Below, piece by piece: positions 1 to 8,137 of a stretch of DNA of 64,000 nt. The stretch is taken from NCBI RefSeq assembly GCF_009363115.1, contig NZ_CP045298.1, forward strand, positions 4,771,501 to 4,835,500. The letters are read 5' to 3'. This DNA comes from Paenibacillus brasilensis (GTDB lineage Bacteria > Bacillota > Bacilli > Paenibacillales > Paenibacillaceae). Under the pieces are notes generated by a model. The model was given only the letters and a program-made list of their open reading frames with translations. It had not been told where the DNA came from and made no database searches. Within the stretch, counting starts at the first letter, position 1; every line of letters begins with the position of its first letter. The translations under genes were made by a program, and so were the position numbers.

Positions 1-1
1 C

Positions 2-34
2 GGAGTAGGCGGAATGGTGCTGTACAAGCGGTAG
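2..34 (+). other. Possible 3' end of a gene cut by the left edge
   Basis: One frame reads ten codons (ending Met-Val-Leu-Tyr-Lys-Arg) to a TAG at 32-34. It could be the tail of a gene upstream of lutA, but too little is present to identify it. Chance openness cannot be excluded. Confidence 0.2.
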
Positions 35-132
35 CTATGGGAAGCACCATCCGACTGCGTAGTGGCGCAGCAGGCAACTTTTTAAGCTCAGTTTATATAA
101 TAGCTATTCCATGGACGGGAGGGGTGTTTCGT

Positions 133-861
133 ATGAAGGTATCTTTATTTATTACCTGTCTGAGTGATGCGATTTATCCCAAGGTGGGGGAAGCGATGGT
201 ACGCTTGCTTGCCAGATATGGTGTCGAACTGGATTTTCCGAGGGTGCAGACATGCTGCGGCCAGCCGTCCTATAACAGCGGTTACTGGGATGAAACGAGG
301 GCAGCGGCCAAAACGATTCTGAGAGCGTTTGATGACAGCGATTTTGTCGTATCTCCCTCCGGTTCCTGCACATATATGCTTCACCATTACCCCGAGCTTT
401 TCAAGGGGGAGCCCGAATGGCTGGACTCGGCGCGGAGGCTGGAGCAAAAGACGTATGAGTTTACACAATTTATGGTGCAGGTGCTTGGCGTGACCGATGT
501 GGGCGCGTCTTTTCCGCATACGGTAACCTACCATCCGTCTTGCCATGGCACGCGTTTGCTCGGCGTAAAGGAGGAGCCGATGCAGCTGCTTGGCAGCGTA
601 AAAGGCTTGCAATTGGTGCCGCTCCCTTTTGCCGAGGACTGCTGTGGCTTTGGGGGCACTTTTGCGGTGAAAATGCCGGATATTTCAGGAGCGATGGTAA
701 CGGAAAAGGTGGATCATATCAGGGAGACGGAGGCTGAGGTCCTGGTCGGACTGGACATGGCCTGCCTAATGAACATTGCCGGAAATCTTCGGTATCGGGA
801 TGAGCCGGTTCGGGTGATGCATTTGGCTGAGCTGCTGTATGAAGGAGTGAAGCACGCATGA
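133..861 (+). CDS. lutA: Lactate utilization protein LutA (CCG-domain Fe-S protein)
   Basis: LutA is the cysteine-rich subunit of the LutABC L-lactate oxidation complex, which turns lactate into pyruvate in the cytoplasm. Two cysteine-rich CCG-type modules are visible: a CCGQP motif near residue 44 and a CCGFGG motif near residue 175, with further cysteines at GSC and HPSC. At 242 residues it matches the family length of about 240. I place the start at the ATG at 133, preceded by a GGAGGGG ribosome site, rather than at an ATG further upstream in the same frame whose extra residues do not resemble LutA. A TATAAT at 96-101 may be the -10 box, without a convincing -35. The stop overlaps the lutB start (ATGA), so translation is probably coupled. 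Confidence 0.93.
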   Translation: MKVSLFITCLSDAIYPKVGEAMVRLLARYGVELDFPRVQTCCGQPSYNSGYWDETRAAAKTILRAFDDSDFVVSPSGSCTYMLHHYPELFKGEPEWLDSARRLEQKTYEFTQFMVQVLGVTDVGASFPHTVTYHPSCHGTRLLGVKEEPMQLLGSVKGLQLVPLPFAEDCCGFGGTFAVKMPDISGAMVTEKVDHIRETEAEVLVGLDMACLMNIAGNLRYRDEPVRVMHLAELLYEGVKHA

Positions 862-2378
862 CCGCTGTACATTCGCATTCCATGAGTCAAAAGGTCCGTA
901 AACGCGCGGACTTGGCCCTGAATGACGATTTTCTGCGCAAGGCTGTTCGTTTTACAACAGAGCGGCTGCGTAACGGCAAGCAGGTGGCTTCAACGCAGCA
1001 CGGAAATTGGGAGGAATGGCGTGAACGGGGCCGTCAAATTCGTTTGCATACCATTGCCCATCTGGATTATTACTTAAATCTATTCGTGGAAAATGCCCGT
1101 GCCAACGGGGTGCATATCCATTTTGCCGATACAGCCGCCGACGCGGTACGAATTACACTGGATATTGCTGCACACAGTCAGGCCCGCTCTGTCGTCAAAT
1201 CCAAGTCGATGGTGTCGGAGGAGCTGCATTTAAATCAGGCGCTGGAAGCGGCTGACATTGAGACGATTGAAAGTGACCTCGGCGAATATATTATTCAACT
1301 GGCCGGGGAAGCCCCATCTCACATCGTTATTCCTGCGATTCATAAAAACCGTTATCAGATTGCCGAGCTGCTGTCCAAAGAAGCGGGGGAGGAACTGTCC
1401 GCAGATACGACGGTATTGGCGGGTTTTGTCCGCAAAAAGCTGCGTGAAAAGTTTCTGGCGGCAGATATTGGCATGACAGGCTGTAATTTTGCCATCGCGG
1501 AGACAGGCTCCATGGTCCTGTTTGAAAATGAAGGCAATGCGCGGATGGTATCAACCTTGCCCAAAACGCAGATTACACTGATGGGCATGGAGCGGATTAT
1601 TCCATCCTGGACGGATTTGGAAGTGATGGCTACCTTGCTGCCACGCTCCGCTACCGGACAAAAGCTGACCATGTACATGTCCGGTATTTCAGGCCCGCGG
1701 CGCAGCCAGGATGCTGATGGGCCGGAGGAAATGCACATCATCATCGTGGATAACGGACGTTCGCTCCAACTGGGCAACCCCGAGTTTCAAGAGCTGCTGA
1801 ATTGTATTCGCTGCGGGGCTTGCCTTAATGCGTGTCCGGTTTACCGGCACATTGGTGGACACGCGTATGGCGGGACATATAGCGGCCCTATTGGAGCGGT
1901 ACTTACACCTGCTCTGCACGGCAACATCGAAGAGTGGAATGATATTGCGAGTGCGTCCAGTCTGTGTGGTGCGTGTTATGAAGCCTGTCCAGTCAAAATA
2001 CCATTGCATGACATGCTGGTTTATTTGCGTAGACGCAAGGTGGAGGCAGGACAAGGAGATCGGCTGGAAACGGCAGGAATGAAGGGGTTCGCGACAGTGG
2101 TTTCCAGCTCGAAGCGATTCGCAGCAGCGATAAGGCTGGGGCAGATTGCCCAGAAGGTGGTCGTCCGAAAGGGCGAAGTTACGCTCAAGCTTGGTCCGCT
2201 AAAGGGCTGGAATACGTACCGTGTGGCCCCGTCGCTGGCCAAAAAGTCCTTCCGCCAGCAATGGAGCACACTCGAACGTGAGCTGGAGCAGGAACGAAGC
2301 GTTATGCAAGCGGATGTGCGTAGCCGCATGGAGGCGATTTTGGCCGATAGAAATAAAGGAGGGTCGCAGCATGAGTGA
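858..2378 (+). CDS. lutB: Lactate utilization iron-sulfur protein LutB
   Basis: LutB is the ferredoxin-like subunit of the lactate oxidation complex and is expected to pass electrons between its 4Fe-4S clusters. The N-terminal two thirds hold the LUD domain seen in this family. Near residues 317-327 there is a CIRCGACLNACP cluster motif, and a second, CGACYEACP, lies about 50 residues later. The 506 residues are slightly longer than the usual 470-480, mostly at the C terminus. The gene overlaps lutA by four bases and lutC by eight, so the three form one operon. Confidence 0.94.
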   Translation: MTAVHSHSMSQKVRKRADLALNDDFLRKAVRFTTERLRNGKQVASTQHGNWEEWRERGRQIRLHTIAHLDYYLNLFVENARANGVHIHFADTAADAVRITLDIAAHSQARSVVKSKSMVSEELHLNQALEAADIETIESDLGEYIIQLAGEAPSHIVIPAIHKNRYQIAELLSKEAGEELSADTTVLAGFVRKKLREKFLAADIGMTGCNFAIAETGSMVLFENEGNARMVSTLPKTQITLMGMERIIPSWTDLEVMATLLPRSATGQKLTMYMSGISGPRRSQDADGPEEMHIIIVDNGRSLQLGNPEFQELLNCIRCGACLNACPVYRHIGGHAYGGTYSGPIGAVLTPALHGNIEEWNDIASASSLCGACYEACPVKIPLHDMLVYLRRRKVEAGQGDRLETAGMKGFATVVSSSKRFAAAIRLGQIAQKVVVRKGEVTLKLGPLKGWNTYRVAPSLAKKSFRQQWSTLERELEQERSVMQADVRSRMEAILADRNKGGSQHE

Positions 2379-3126
2379 AGAGCGTAATTCTTCTACGCAA
2401 ACAAAAGCAGCTCATGAAGCGTGGCTTCATCAAATGGAAGCAGAATCCCGCGCCAAGCAGGTACGCTTTATGGATGGCATTGCAGCGAAGCTTAAACGTC
2501 CGCGACAGACAGAGCCGCCCGTGCAGCCGTTTCGCGGCGCACCTGCGTTTTGGCATGATTTCGAATGGAGCGTGGAGCAGCGCATCCAGGAGTTTACCGC
2601 CAACTTTACAGATGTTGGCGGGCATGTCGCGCGTCTGCCGGATTGGGAGCAGACGGCAGACTGGATCGCGCGCAAGGCGCAGGAACTGGGAGCGGCCTAT
2701 ATTGTCCGGCAGAATGAGCCGGACCTGGATGCGCTCCAGCTGGAAGCCGCGCTGCCGGAAGTCCGGCTGTCGGTGTGGAACACCGATCCCGCCGAAGACT
2801 GGAAGGCGCGCGCCGCCGAGGCGGATATCGGCCTCGTCATGGCCGATGAGGCCGCCGCCTACACCGGCTCGGTAGCGGTGCTGTCCTCGCCGGAGAAGGG
2901 CCGCTCGGTCAGCCTGCTGCCGACCGTACTGATCATTCTTCTGCCAGTGGAGCGTCTGCGAACGCGACTCGGTGAAATTTTAAGCCGTTTTGACGAAGCT
3001 GGGCGTGAGCAATTGCCCGCAGGCATTCATTTTATTACTGGACCCAGCCGTTCATCGGATATTGAAAATGATCTGACCATCGGCGTGCACGGGCCGGGTA
3101 TTGTTTATACGCTGTTGATCGGCTAG
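2371..3126 (+). CDS. lutC: Lactate utilization protein LutC (LUD domain)
   Basis: LutC is the third subunit of the lactate oxidation complex and consists of a LUD domain, here covering roughly residues 60-250 of 251. The start is the ATG at 2371, eight bases inside lutB, with the ribosome site AAAGGAGGG at 2356-2363; an upstream in-frame ATG has no ribosome site and reads lutB in another frame. Codons across about 2640-2930 are strikingly GC-rich (runs of GCC, GGC, GCG) compared with the rest of the operon, which may reflect a patch of gene conversion or simply local drift. Confidence 0.92.
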   Translation: MSEERNSSTQTKAAHEAWLHQMEAESRAKQVRFMDGIAAKLKRPRQTEPPVQPFRGAPAFWHDFEWSVEQRIQEFTANFTDVGGHVARLPDWEQTADWIARKAQELGAAYIVRQNEPDLDALQLEAALPEVRLSVWNTDPAEDWKARAAEADIGLVMADEAAAYTGSVAVLSSPEKGRSVSLLPTVLIILLPVERLRTRLGEILSRFDEAGREQLPAGIHFITGPSRSSDIENDLTIGVHGPGIVYTLLIG

Positions 3127-3397
3127 GGGGGTTGCGAAAATACTAGGTGTTCCATACTCCGTCAGCACATTGGGCGCATTATGTATAACATAAAGGCTGG
3201 AATCTGTAAGTTGAACTGTTGCATAGGAAGTGGCGTGGACCATAATAACGGCTAATAGGCTGCATAAGCTTCATTTTTTTCGGCAGTGAACTGGATCTTA
3301 TTGAACTTCCTCTATTAAAAGATAAAGTTCTTAACAACCTGAAAGGGTAGGGCTTAAGAAACGCTTATCAACTTCTTAACATTGGTTAAGTATCAAG
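3127..3397. other. Gene-free interval after lutC
   Basis: No supported gene. The stretch holds a small inverted repeat, CTTAAC-attg-GTTAAG at 3375-3390, and several repeats of the string CTTAA. Nothing indicates a promoter or a structured RNA with confidence. Confidence 0.4.
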
Positions 3398-3447
3398 AAA
3401 AAGAACTTCCATAGCCTCAATATGAGTGGTAAGGAAGTTCTTTTTTA
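3398..3447. terminator. Bidirectional intrinsic terminator
   Basis: AAGAACTTCC at 3401-3410 pairs with GGAAGTTCTT at 3433-3442 and is followed by a T-run. The complement strand also gives a T-rich tract after the stem. It sits between lutC and the converging CHRD gene and can serve both. Confidence 0.8.
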
Positions 3448-3464
3448 ATACTCATGTCCATTTG

Positions 3465-3890
3465 TTATTTGCAACGTCTGGTTTGTTCACGTTTGATTTG
3501 TCCACGAATGGCTCCGTTTGGATGACGAATGGTGTAAACATTGACGTAAGCATTGCCCTCTCTGATTTGGCATACCAAATCATAAATGGTTTTGCCTCTG
3601 AGCGGACCGGTGAGATCACATGCACGTAGCACGCCGCTAACGACACCTCTTTTAACGGTTATCCCAAACTTCGAAGGGCCAAACAGTGTAGCAACAATAG
3701 GGCCATTTTCATCTCTGCGTCCCAGATGGATATTCGCTCGGGTTACCCGTGAGATATTGCGCACAGTCAGCTCGAAGCTTAATTGTTGGCTAGCTTGACG
3801 GTAACGAAATTCGGCGGTTCCTGTCGCATTAGTTCTGACCGGAGGTACTTCATTAGCTCCCTTTAAAATAGCTTTAAACTTATTAGACAT
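3465..3890 (-). CDS. CHRD domain protein
   Basis: This 141-residue protein is a single CHRD domain, the immunoglobulin-like fold first described in chordin and found in many bacterial surface proteins. Visible family marks are the opening FKAxLxGxxEVPP, a central ANIHLG, and the closing PNGAIRGQI. There is no signal peptide or membrane segment. I start at the ATG whose complement ends at 3890, which has GGAGGGG six bases ahead; the longer reading frame upstream adds 44 residues that do not look like the domain. The small beta-rich protein gene at 4060 is divergent. In spore formers such proteins are sometimes spore-surface components, but here that is only inference. Confidence 0.85.
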   Translation of the reverse strand: MSNKFKAILKGANEVPPVRTNATGTAEFRYRQASQQLSFELTVRNISRVTRANIHLGRRDENGPIVATLFGPSKFGITVKRGVVSGVLRACDLTGPLRGKTIYDLVCQIREGNAYVNVYTIRHPNGAIRGQIKREQTRRCK

Positions 3891-4059
3891 TACACCCCTC
3901 CTTTCCCAGTGTTGTTTTAGTGCATTCATAGAGCTAAAGAAAGGGCTGCACATTCGCCTATTCATAAGAAGTAGTGTGTTTTGCAAGTGATTCAGTCCAA
4001 GCACAAAACAATTCTTTTTCATAGTCTATGAGTATCTGATAGAGAGAGGAGGGGGAACC

Positions 4060-4482
4060 ATGGGAACATTTATTGATGGAAGAACATCCCAAAATGCTTC
4101 GACAGCCAACTCTATTGCCATTCCGATTACTGTCTTGAATACGCCAGAATTGTTTGGGCAGATCGGATTAAACACACTGGGAATTACAGGTACGCCACGG
4201 GTTCTGCTTAAAGGAACCATATCGCTCCAGCTTCCGCTTGCTTTAGTCGGAATTACGATCACCATTGTAAGAGGTACCCTTATAACTGACCCTGTTGTTT
4301 ATTCGGCAACTTCTACTTTTAGCTTGAGTGTATTGGCTCCGCAGGTCATCACGTTCTCGGCTGATGACTTTAACCCGCCGGTTACGCCACAGCTGGTGTA
4401 TACCGCTTTTGTTTCTTCAGACGCACTGGCTACGATACGGGTAGGTCCAGAGAGTTTCGACGGTATTCTGGCAGGGGACTAA
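4060..4482 (+). CDS. Small beta-rich protein, function unknown
   Basis: I do not recognise a named family with confidence. The 140 residues are rich in Val, Ile, Thr and Pro in alternating patterns typical of beta sandwiches, have almost no Lys, no Cys, and no signal peptide. The composition and the divergent CHRD neighbour recall spore-surface or exosporium-type proteins of Bacillales, but no diagnostic motif is visible. The start is well supported by AGAGGAGGGGG just ahead of the ATG. An intrinsic terminator follows at 4532. Confidence 0.75.
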   Translation: MGTFIDGRTSQNASTANSIAIPITVLNTPELFGQIGLNTLGITGTPRVLLKGTISLQLPLALVGITITIVRGTLITDPVVYSATSTFSLSVLAPQVITFSADDFNPPVTPQLVYTAFVSSDALATIRVGPESFDGILAGD

Positions 4483-4531
4483 TGTTGTGAATGAATATCG
4501 AATTATGAAATAATGAGATTTGGATTCACGA

Positions 4532-4562
4532 AGCTTCGCAGATATACCTGCGAGGCTTTTTT
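4532..4562 (+). terminator. Intrinsic terminator
   Basis: GCTTCGCAG and CTGCGAGGC form a stem with a short loop, followed by TTTTTT. It ends transcription of the gene at 4060-4482. Confidence 0.8.
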
Positions 4563-4625
4563 GTGCTTCTTTTCTTTTGCATAGAAATCAAATGAGTACA
4601 AACCTGTATTCATATGGTAAAATAA

Positions 4626-4640
4626 TGTATGCGCTTACAA
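4626..4640 (-). promoter_or_regulatory. Catabolite-responsive element (cre) for CcpA
   Basis: On the minus strand the site reads TTGTAAGCGCATACA, which fits every position of the degenerate Bacillus cre consensus WTGNAANCGNWNNCW. It lies about 54 bases upstream of the secreted esterase gene, a typical location for carbon catabolite repression of an extracellular polysaccharide-degrading enzyme. Confidence 0.7.
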
Positions 4641-4693
4641 TAAATTTGGAATATTCTTCTAGTACAATTTAATTTTTGAAGGAGGAATGAAGA

Positions 4694-5854
4694 TTGAAGT
4701 GGAAAAAAGGATTGACAGGTATGCTTTTAGCTGCTTTTTTATGTGGTGGACCAGGCTTGGGCGTAGCTCCCCCGGCATATGCGGCCACTGGCGAGTACAA
4801 GTTTGATTTTGGGGGAGGCACGGTCGAAGCAGGCTATACCGGAGTGAGCGCTTCGCTTTCCTACGACAAGTCGCGTGGCTATGGCTTCCGTACTCCTGAG
4901 AATATGCGCAATGTCAGTGCCTCCGGGACTGGAGTGGCTAGTGATGCGGTACAATTTATGGCTACCGGAACAAAAAGTAAAAACACCTTTGATGTTGATC
5001 TTCCTCCCGGATTGTATGAGGTATCGGTTACGTTAGGGAATACTTCGCGTTCGAGTATAGCCGCTGAGGGTGTGTATCAGGTTATTAATATGACAGGAAA
5101 CGGAGCCAAGGATCGCTTTCAAATTCCGGTGACAGACGGACAGCTCAACCTGCTGGCTACAGAAGGCAAAGAGGGTGCAGCTTTTACACTCAGTGCATTG
5201 GAAGTCAGGCAATTGTCTAGCAGCCCGGTCACCAATCGAACGATTTATATCGGCGGGGATTCTACCGTATGTAACTACTATCCGCTAGATAGCAGCGTGC
5301 AGGCCGGGTGGGGGCAACTGCTGCCAGCGTTTGTGAACACGAAAACTTTTCAAATTCGCAACATGGCGTCAGGCGGCCAAATTGCTAGAGGCTTCCATCA
5401 GGATGGCCAGTTGGAGGCCATTGTGAGATATATTAAGCCGGGGGATTATTTTATTCTACAGTTAGGCATTAATGATACCAATCCAAAGCATAATGAAAGC
5501 AAAGCGGAGTTTAAGGACTGGATGCGGGATATGATCCGTCAGGTTAAGGCCAAGGGGGCGACTGTAGTGCTATCGGCACCGCAAGGCCGAGCCACTGATT
5601 TTAATGCGAATAATGTACACAACGCTGAAAACAGATGGTATAGAAGTGCTATTTTAGCGTTGGCTCAAGAGGAACAAACCCCTTTGGTCGATCTGAACGT
5701 TCTGAGCTCAGCTTATTTCACTTCTATTGGCAAAGAGGCTACACTCGCCCTCTATATGAATGGTGACACGCTTCATCCGAACTTTGCGGGTGCAAGGGAG
5801 CTGGCACGATTGGTAGCGCAGGATTTAAAAAGACAGGGTCTGAACGGATTCTGA
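4694..5854 (+). CDS. Secreted SGNH/GDSL esterase, rhamnogalacturonan acetylesterase type
   Basis: A signal peptide (MKWKKG, then a hydrophobic run, cleavage after AYA near residue 31) directs this 386-residue enzyme out of the cell. Residues about 35-170 form a beta-rich carbohydrate-binding-like module; residues about 180-380 are the SGNH hydrolase with the catalytic Ser in GGDST, the GGQIARGF block II Gly, the GIND block III Asn and the DTLHPN block V Asp-His. This arrangement matches rhamnogalacturonan acetylesterases such as RhgT/YesY, which deacetylate pectin. The start is TTG at 4694, eight bases after GGAGG; the nearby ATG at 4687 is out of frame. A perfect cre site upstream implies CcpA repression. 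Confidence 0.87.
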   Translation: MKWKKGLTGMLLAAFLCGGPGLGVAPPAYAATGEYKFDFGGGTVEAGYTGVSASLSYDKSRGYGFRTPENMRNVSASGTGVASDAVQFMATGTKSKNTFDVDLPPGLYEVSVTLGNTSRSSIAAEGVYQVINMTGNGAKDRFQIPVTDGQLNLLATEGKEGAAFTLSALEVRQLSSSPVTNRTIYIGGDSTVCNYYPLDSSVQAGWGQLLPAFVNTKTFQIRNMASGGQIARGFHQDGQLEAIVRYIKPGDYFILQLGINDTNPKHNESKAEFKDWMRDMIRQVKAKGATVVLSAPQGRATDFNANNVHNAENRWYRSAILALAQEEQTPLVDLNVLSSAYFTSIGKEATLALYMNGDTLHPNFAGARELARLVAQDLKRQGLNGF

Positions 5855-5988
5855 GCTTACATTACAGCGATTGGAACAACGGTCCGTTTGCGAAAGCGTC
5901 CACACGAGCGTCAACGTACATCCTACTCGAAAAACAAGGAGGGTGATATAATCATAGGAAAGCAATAGTAATGCAGGAGGAATAGAAC

Positions 5989-6312
5989 ATGCAGCCTTTC
6001 ACTGCCCGTGTGCTTCAAATTATATTGCTGATCCCTGAGGGAAAAGTAATGACTTATGGGCAAATTGCGGCAGAAGCCGGCAGTCCGAGAGGAGCCAGGC
6101 AGGTAGTCCGCATTTTGCATTCACTAAGCCAAAAACATCGGCTTCCCTGGCATAGAGTAGTCAACCGTTTGGGCGAGATTGCTTTGCAGGAGGACGGGGC
6201 CGCCTCACTGCAGCGTCTGTATTTGGAGGAAGAAGGCATACATTTTAATGCAAACGGACGTATCCCGCTTGATCAATATTTATATGATCCGCAGGCGGAG
6301 ATGGAAGAATAG
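5989..6312 (+). CDS. Alkyltransferase-like (ATL) DNA-binding protein
   Basis: The protein is a 107-residue stand-alone MGMT/Ogt C-terminal domain. It has the helix-turn-helix with GSPRGARQV, including the arginine finger region, and the active-site loop reading PWHRVV where methyltransferases have PCHRVV. Replacement of the acceptor Cys by Trp is the mark of alkyltransferase-like proteins, which bind O6-alkylguanine and hand it to nucleotide excision repair instead of removing the alkyl group. AGGAGG eight bases ahead supports the start. It appears to be a single-gene unit closed by a strong terminator. Confidence 0.9.
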   Translation: MQPFTARVLQIILLIPEGKVMTYGQIAAEAGSPRGARQVVRILHSLSQKHRLPWHRVVNRLGEIALQEDGAASLQRLYLEEEGIHFNANGRIPLDQYLYDPQAEMEE

Positions 6313-6342
6313 GCGAGGTAAAGCAAAGATTGGGTCATCACC

Positions 6343-6388
6343 AAAAGAGCCAGGACAAATCGTAGTTTGATTTGTCCTGGCTCTTTTT
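6343..6388 (+). terminator. Strong intrinsic terminator
   Basis: An 18-base arm, AGAGCCAGGACAAATC with flanking A residues, is repeated inverted after a short loop and followed by TTTTT. It follows the ATL gene. Confidence 0.9.
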
Positions 6389-6452
6389 AATCTAGCACGT
6401 CATGCGGCGATGGGCATGCCCGTTCATTTATAGCTAAATTTCGCCTGTCGGC

Positions 6453-6641
6453 TTATCCAATCAGGTGCTGCTGATTCCGCTGGGCAAGATGAAAAGAAAT
6501 ACTGTTCATCAGCGGTATATCGTTATTTTTCCGCGCTTCCCGGATCAATTGCATCTTTTGCTGTTCCGATTCACGTAAAAAACGGGTCATCCACAAATCA
6601 GACGGTTCGTTGGTAGTTGTCATGCGAGATTCTTTTATCAT
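6453..6641 (-). CDS. Small hypothetical protein, 62 aa
   Basis: I do not recognise this family. The 62 residues are hydrophilic, charged and probably helical, with no Cys, no signal and no membrane segment. The case for a real gene is a clean AGGAGGG eight bases before the ATG and its isolated position between a terminator and the efflux operon promoter region. A second in-frame Met at residue 7 lacks its own ribosome site. Confidence 0.6.
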   Translation of the reverse strand: MIKESRMTTTNEPSDLWMTRFLRESEQQKMQLIREARKNNDIPLMNSISFHLAQRNQQHLIG

Positions 6642-6960
6642 CTATTAACCCTCCTAGTGAGCGGCTGTTATTCTTTCTCTAGTATATGTCCCAAACCTTA
6701 ATAGATGCTGTTGTTTTCCTTAAAATTAGCTGAAAATCAGGTAAAGTTCAGGTAAAAACAGTCTAATTCTGATATTTTCATGTGCACGGCGGGGCTTAGG
6801 TACGACTGGCGTTAAAGCAAAGGTTACAAAAATGTATTGTTTTTACACCTTGTACCTACATAAACAGGAAAGTACAATAGATTTCGATAGAGAGTGGAAA
6901 TTTCTGTCGAAATCTATTGAAATGATGCGAATAACGCACAGAAAGGGGAGAAATCCATCT
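6642..6960. other. Control region upstream of the efflux operon
   Basis: No gene is supported in this interval, which separates the small protein gene from the TolC-like gene. Its main feature is the inverted repeat at 6875-6919, described separately. An open frame from 6832 runs into the TolC-like gene but has no ribosome site. Confidence 0.5.
6875..6919. promoter_or_regulatory. 13-bp perfect inverted repeat upstream of efflux operon
   Basis: CAATAGATTTCGA at 6875-6887 is repeated exactly inverted as TCGAAATCTATTG at 6907-6919, with a 19-base spacer. No T-run follows, so it is not a terminator. It ends 41 bases before the TolC-like start and could be a repressor operator or a leader hairpin. 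Confidence 0.6.
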
Positions 6961-8124
6961 ATGAAGCAAAAAGCGGCTGCCACGCTGCTTGTATTGTCCT
7001 TATCAGCAGGTCTGGTCTCGACTGTCCAAGCCGACAGTGCGCCCGGAAATACATCAGCAAGTACGTCAGGTGCTTCATCTTCTGAGGTGACATCCAAGAC
7101 AACATCCGCAACGGGCCAGGCTTTGCCAACATTGACACTTAAGCAGGCAGTGGAATGGGCACAGACCAACAGCTACAACACGCGTACCACCGAGCGGGAT
7201 GTGGAGCGTCGCAGAATCGAGTTTAAGAATGCGGAAAAGAGTCTGGGAAATCCATTCGTCGATTTTATAGACGGTGAATTTGTTGATGATGACGTTTCCT
7301 GGAGAAATTATAATTCGTCGACGTTATCTTATCTAGCTAGTAAAAAACAAGCCCAGTACGCCAAAGATCAGATTTATTTTAACGTGATGAAAAGCTACCA
7401 GAGCGTGTTTGTAGCAGAGAATCAGGTGAAAAATGATCTGGAAGCGCTTGAAATTGCAAAAGCGGAGGAACAGATTGCACTCGCCAAATTTGCTCGCGGG
7501 AAGCTGTCTGAGTATGCGAAAAACGAGAGCGTGCAGGCTAGAAGTCAGGCACAGCAGACCGTAGAGCAGAGCAAGATAGCGTTGCAAAAATCACGGGATG
7601 CACTGAATTTTCTCATGGGTCAGCCTAACGGAACAGTCTATGAGTTAGTGGATCGGCCTGTGTACAAGGAACCGAAGAAACTGGATATAGAAATACATAT
7701 ACAACAGCTGATGGATATGAATCCGAATTTATGGAAGCTGGAAGACAACATCAAGACTTCGGAACTCAATGTAAGATATTTTGACTTTAACAGCGGCGCC
7801 AGTGCTTATGATCTGGCCAAGTTGGATATCGATACAGCTAAAGACGAGCTGGACAAGGGACAAAAGGATTTTGCCGAATCGCTCCGCAATCTTTATGCCA
7901 CGGTCAAGGAAAACCAAAAAAAATACGTACAACTGGAAGAAAGTCTGCGTACGGCCAAAGAGGGACTGGAGCTGGCACGCAAAAAGTGGGCCAGAGGCTT
8001 AATTATTGAGTTGGAGCTGAAAAATAGCCAGTTGAAGGTAGACCAAATTGAACGGCAAATGGAAGAACTGGCGATTGAGTTGAATCAGAATGAGTATACG
8101 TTGAACAAGCCATGGAGCACATAG
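6961..8124 (+). CDS. TolC-family (outer membrane efflux-like) protein
   Basis: A signal peptide (MKQKAAA, hydrophobic core, cleavage near residue 24 after VQA) precedes 360 residues dominated by long amphipathic helices. The helices fall into two repeats, about residues 60-215 and 245-385, as in TolC/OEP proteins, but the beta-barrel strands of Gram-negative TolC are not apparent and the length (388) is short. Paenibacillus has no classical outer membrane, so the protein probably forms a helical wall-spanning or adaptor structure; that is inference. It heads an operon with an HlyD-type adaptor and a MacB-type ABC transporter. The start at 6961 follows AAAGGGGAG; the longer frame upstream has no ribosome site. 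Confidence 0.85.
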   Translation: MKQKAAATLLVLSLSAGLVSTVQADSAPGNTSASTSGASSSEVTSKTTSATGQALPTLTLKQAVEWAQTNSYNTRTTERDVERRRIEFKNAEKSLGNPFVDFIDGEFVDDDVSWRNYNSSTLSYLASKKQAQYAKDQIYFNVMKSYQSVFVAENQVKNDLEALEIAKAEEQIALAKFARGKLSEYAKNESVQARSQAQQTVEQSKIALQKSRDALNFLMGQPNGTVYELVDRPVYKEPKKLDIEIHIQQLMDMNPNLWKLEDNIKTSELNVRYFDFNSGASAYDLAKLDIDTAKDELDKGQKDFAESLRNLYATVKENQKKYVQLEESLRTAKEGLELARKKWARGLIIELELKNSQLKVDQIERQMEELAIELNQNEYTLNKPWST

Positions 8125-8137
8125 GGAGGAAACGGCG

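Noticed and set aside
145-612. Long minus-strand open frame across lutA
   Set aside because: It is antisense to a clear LutA gene, has no ribosome site and no recognisable sequence.
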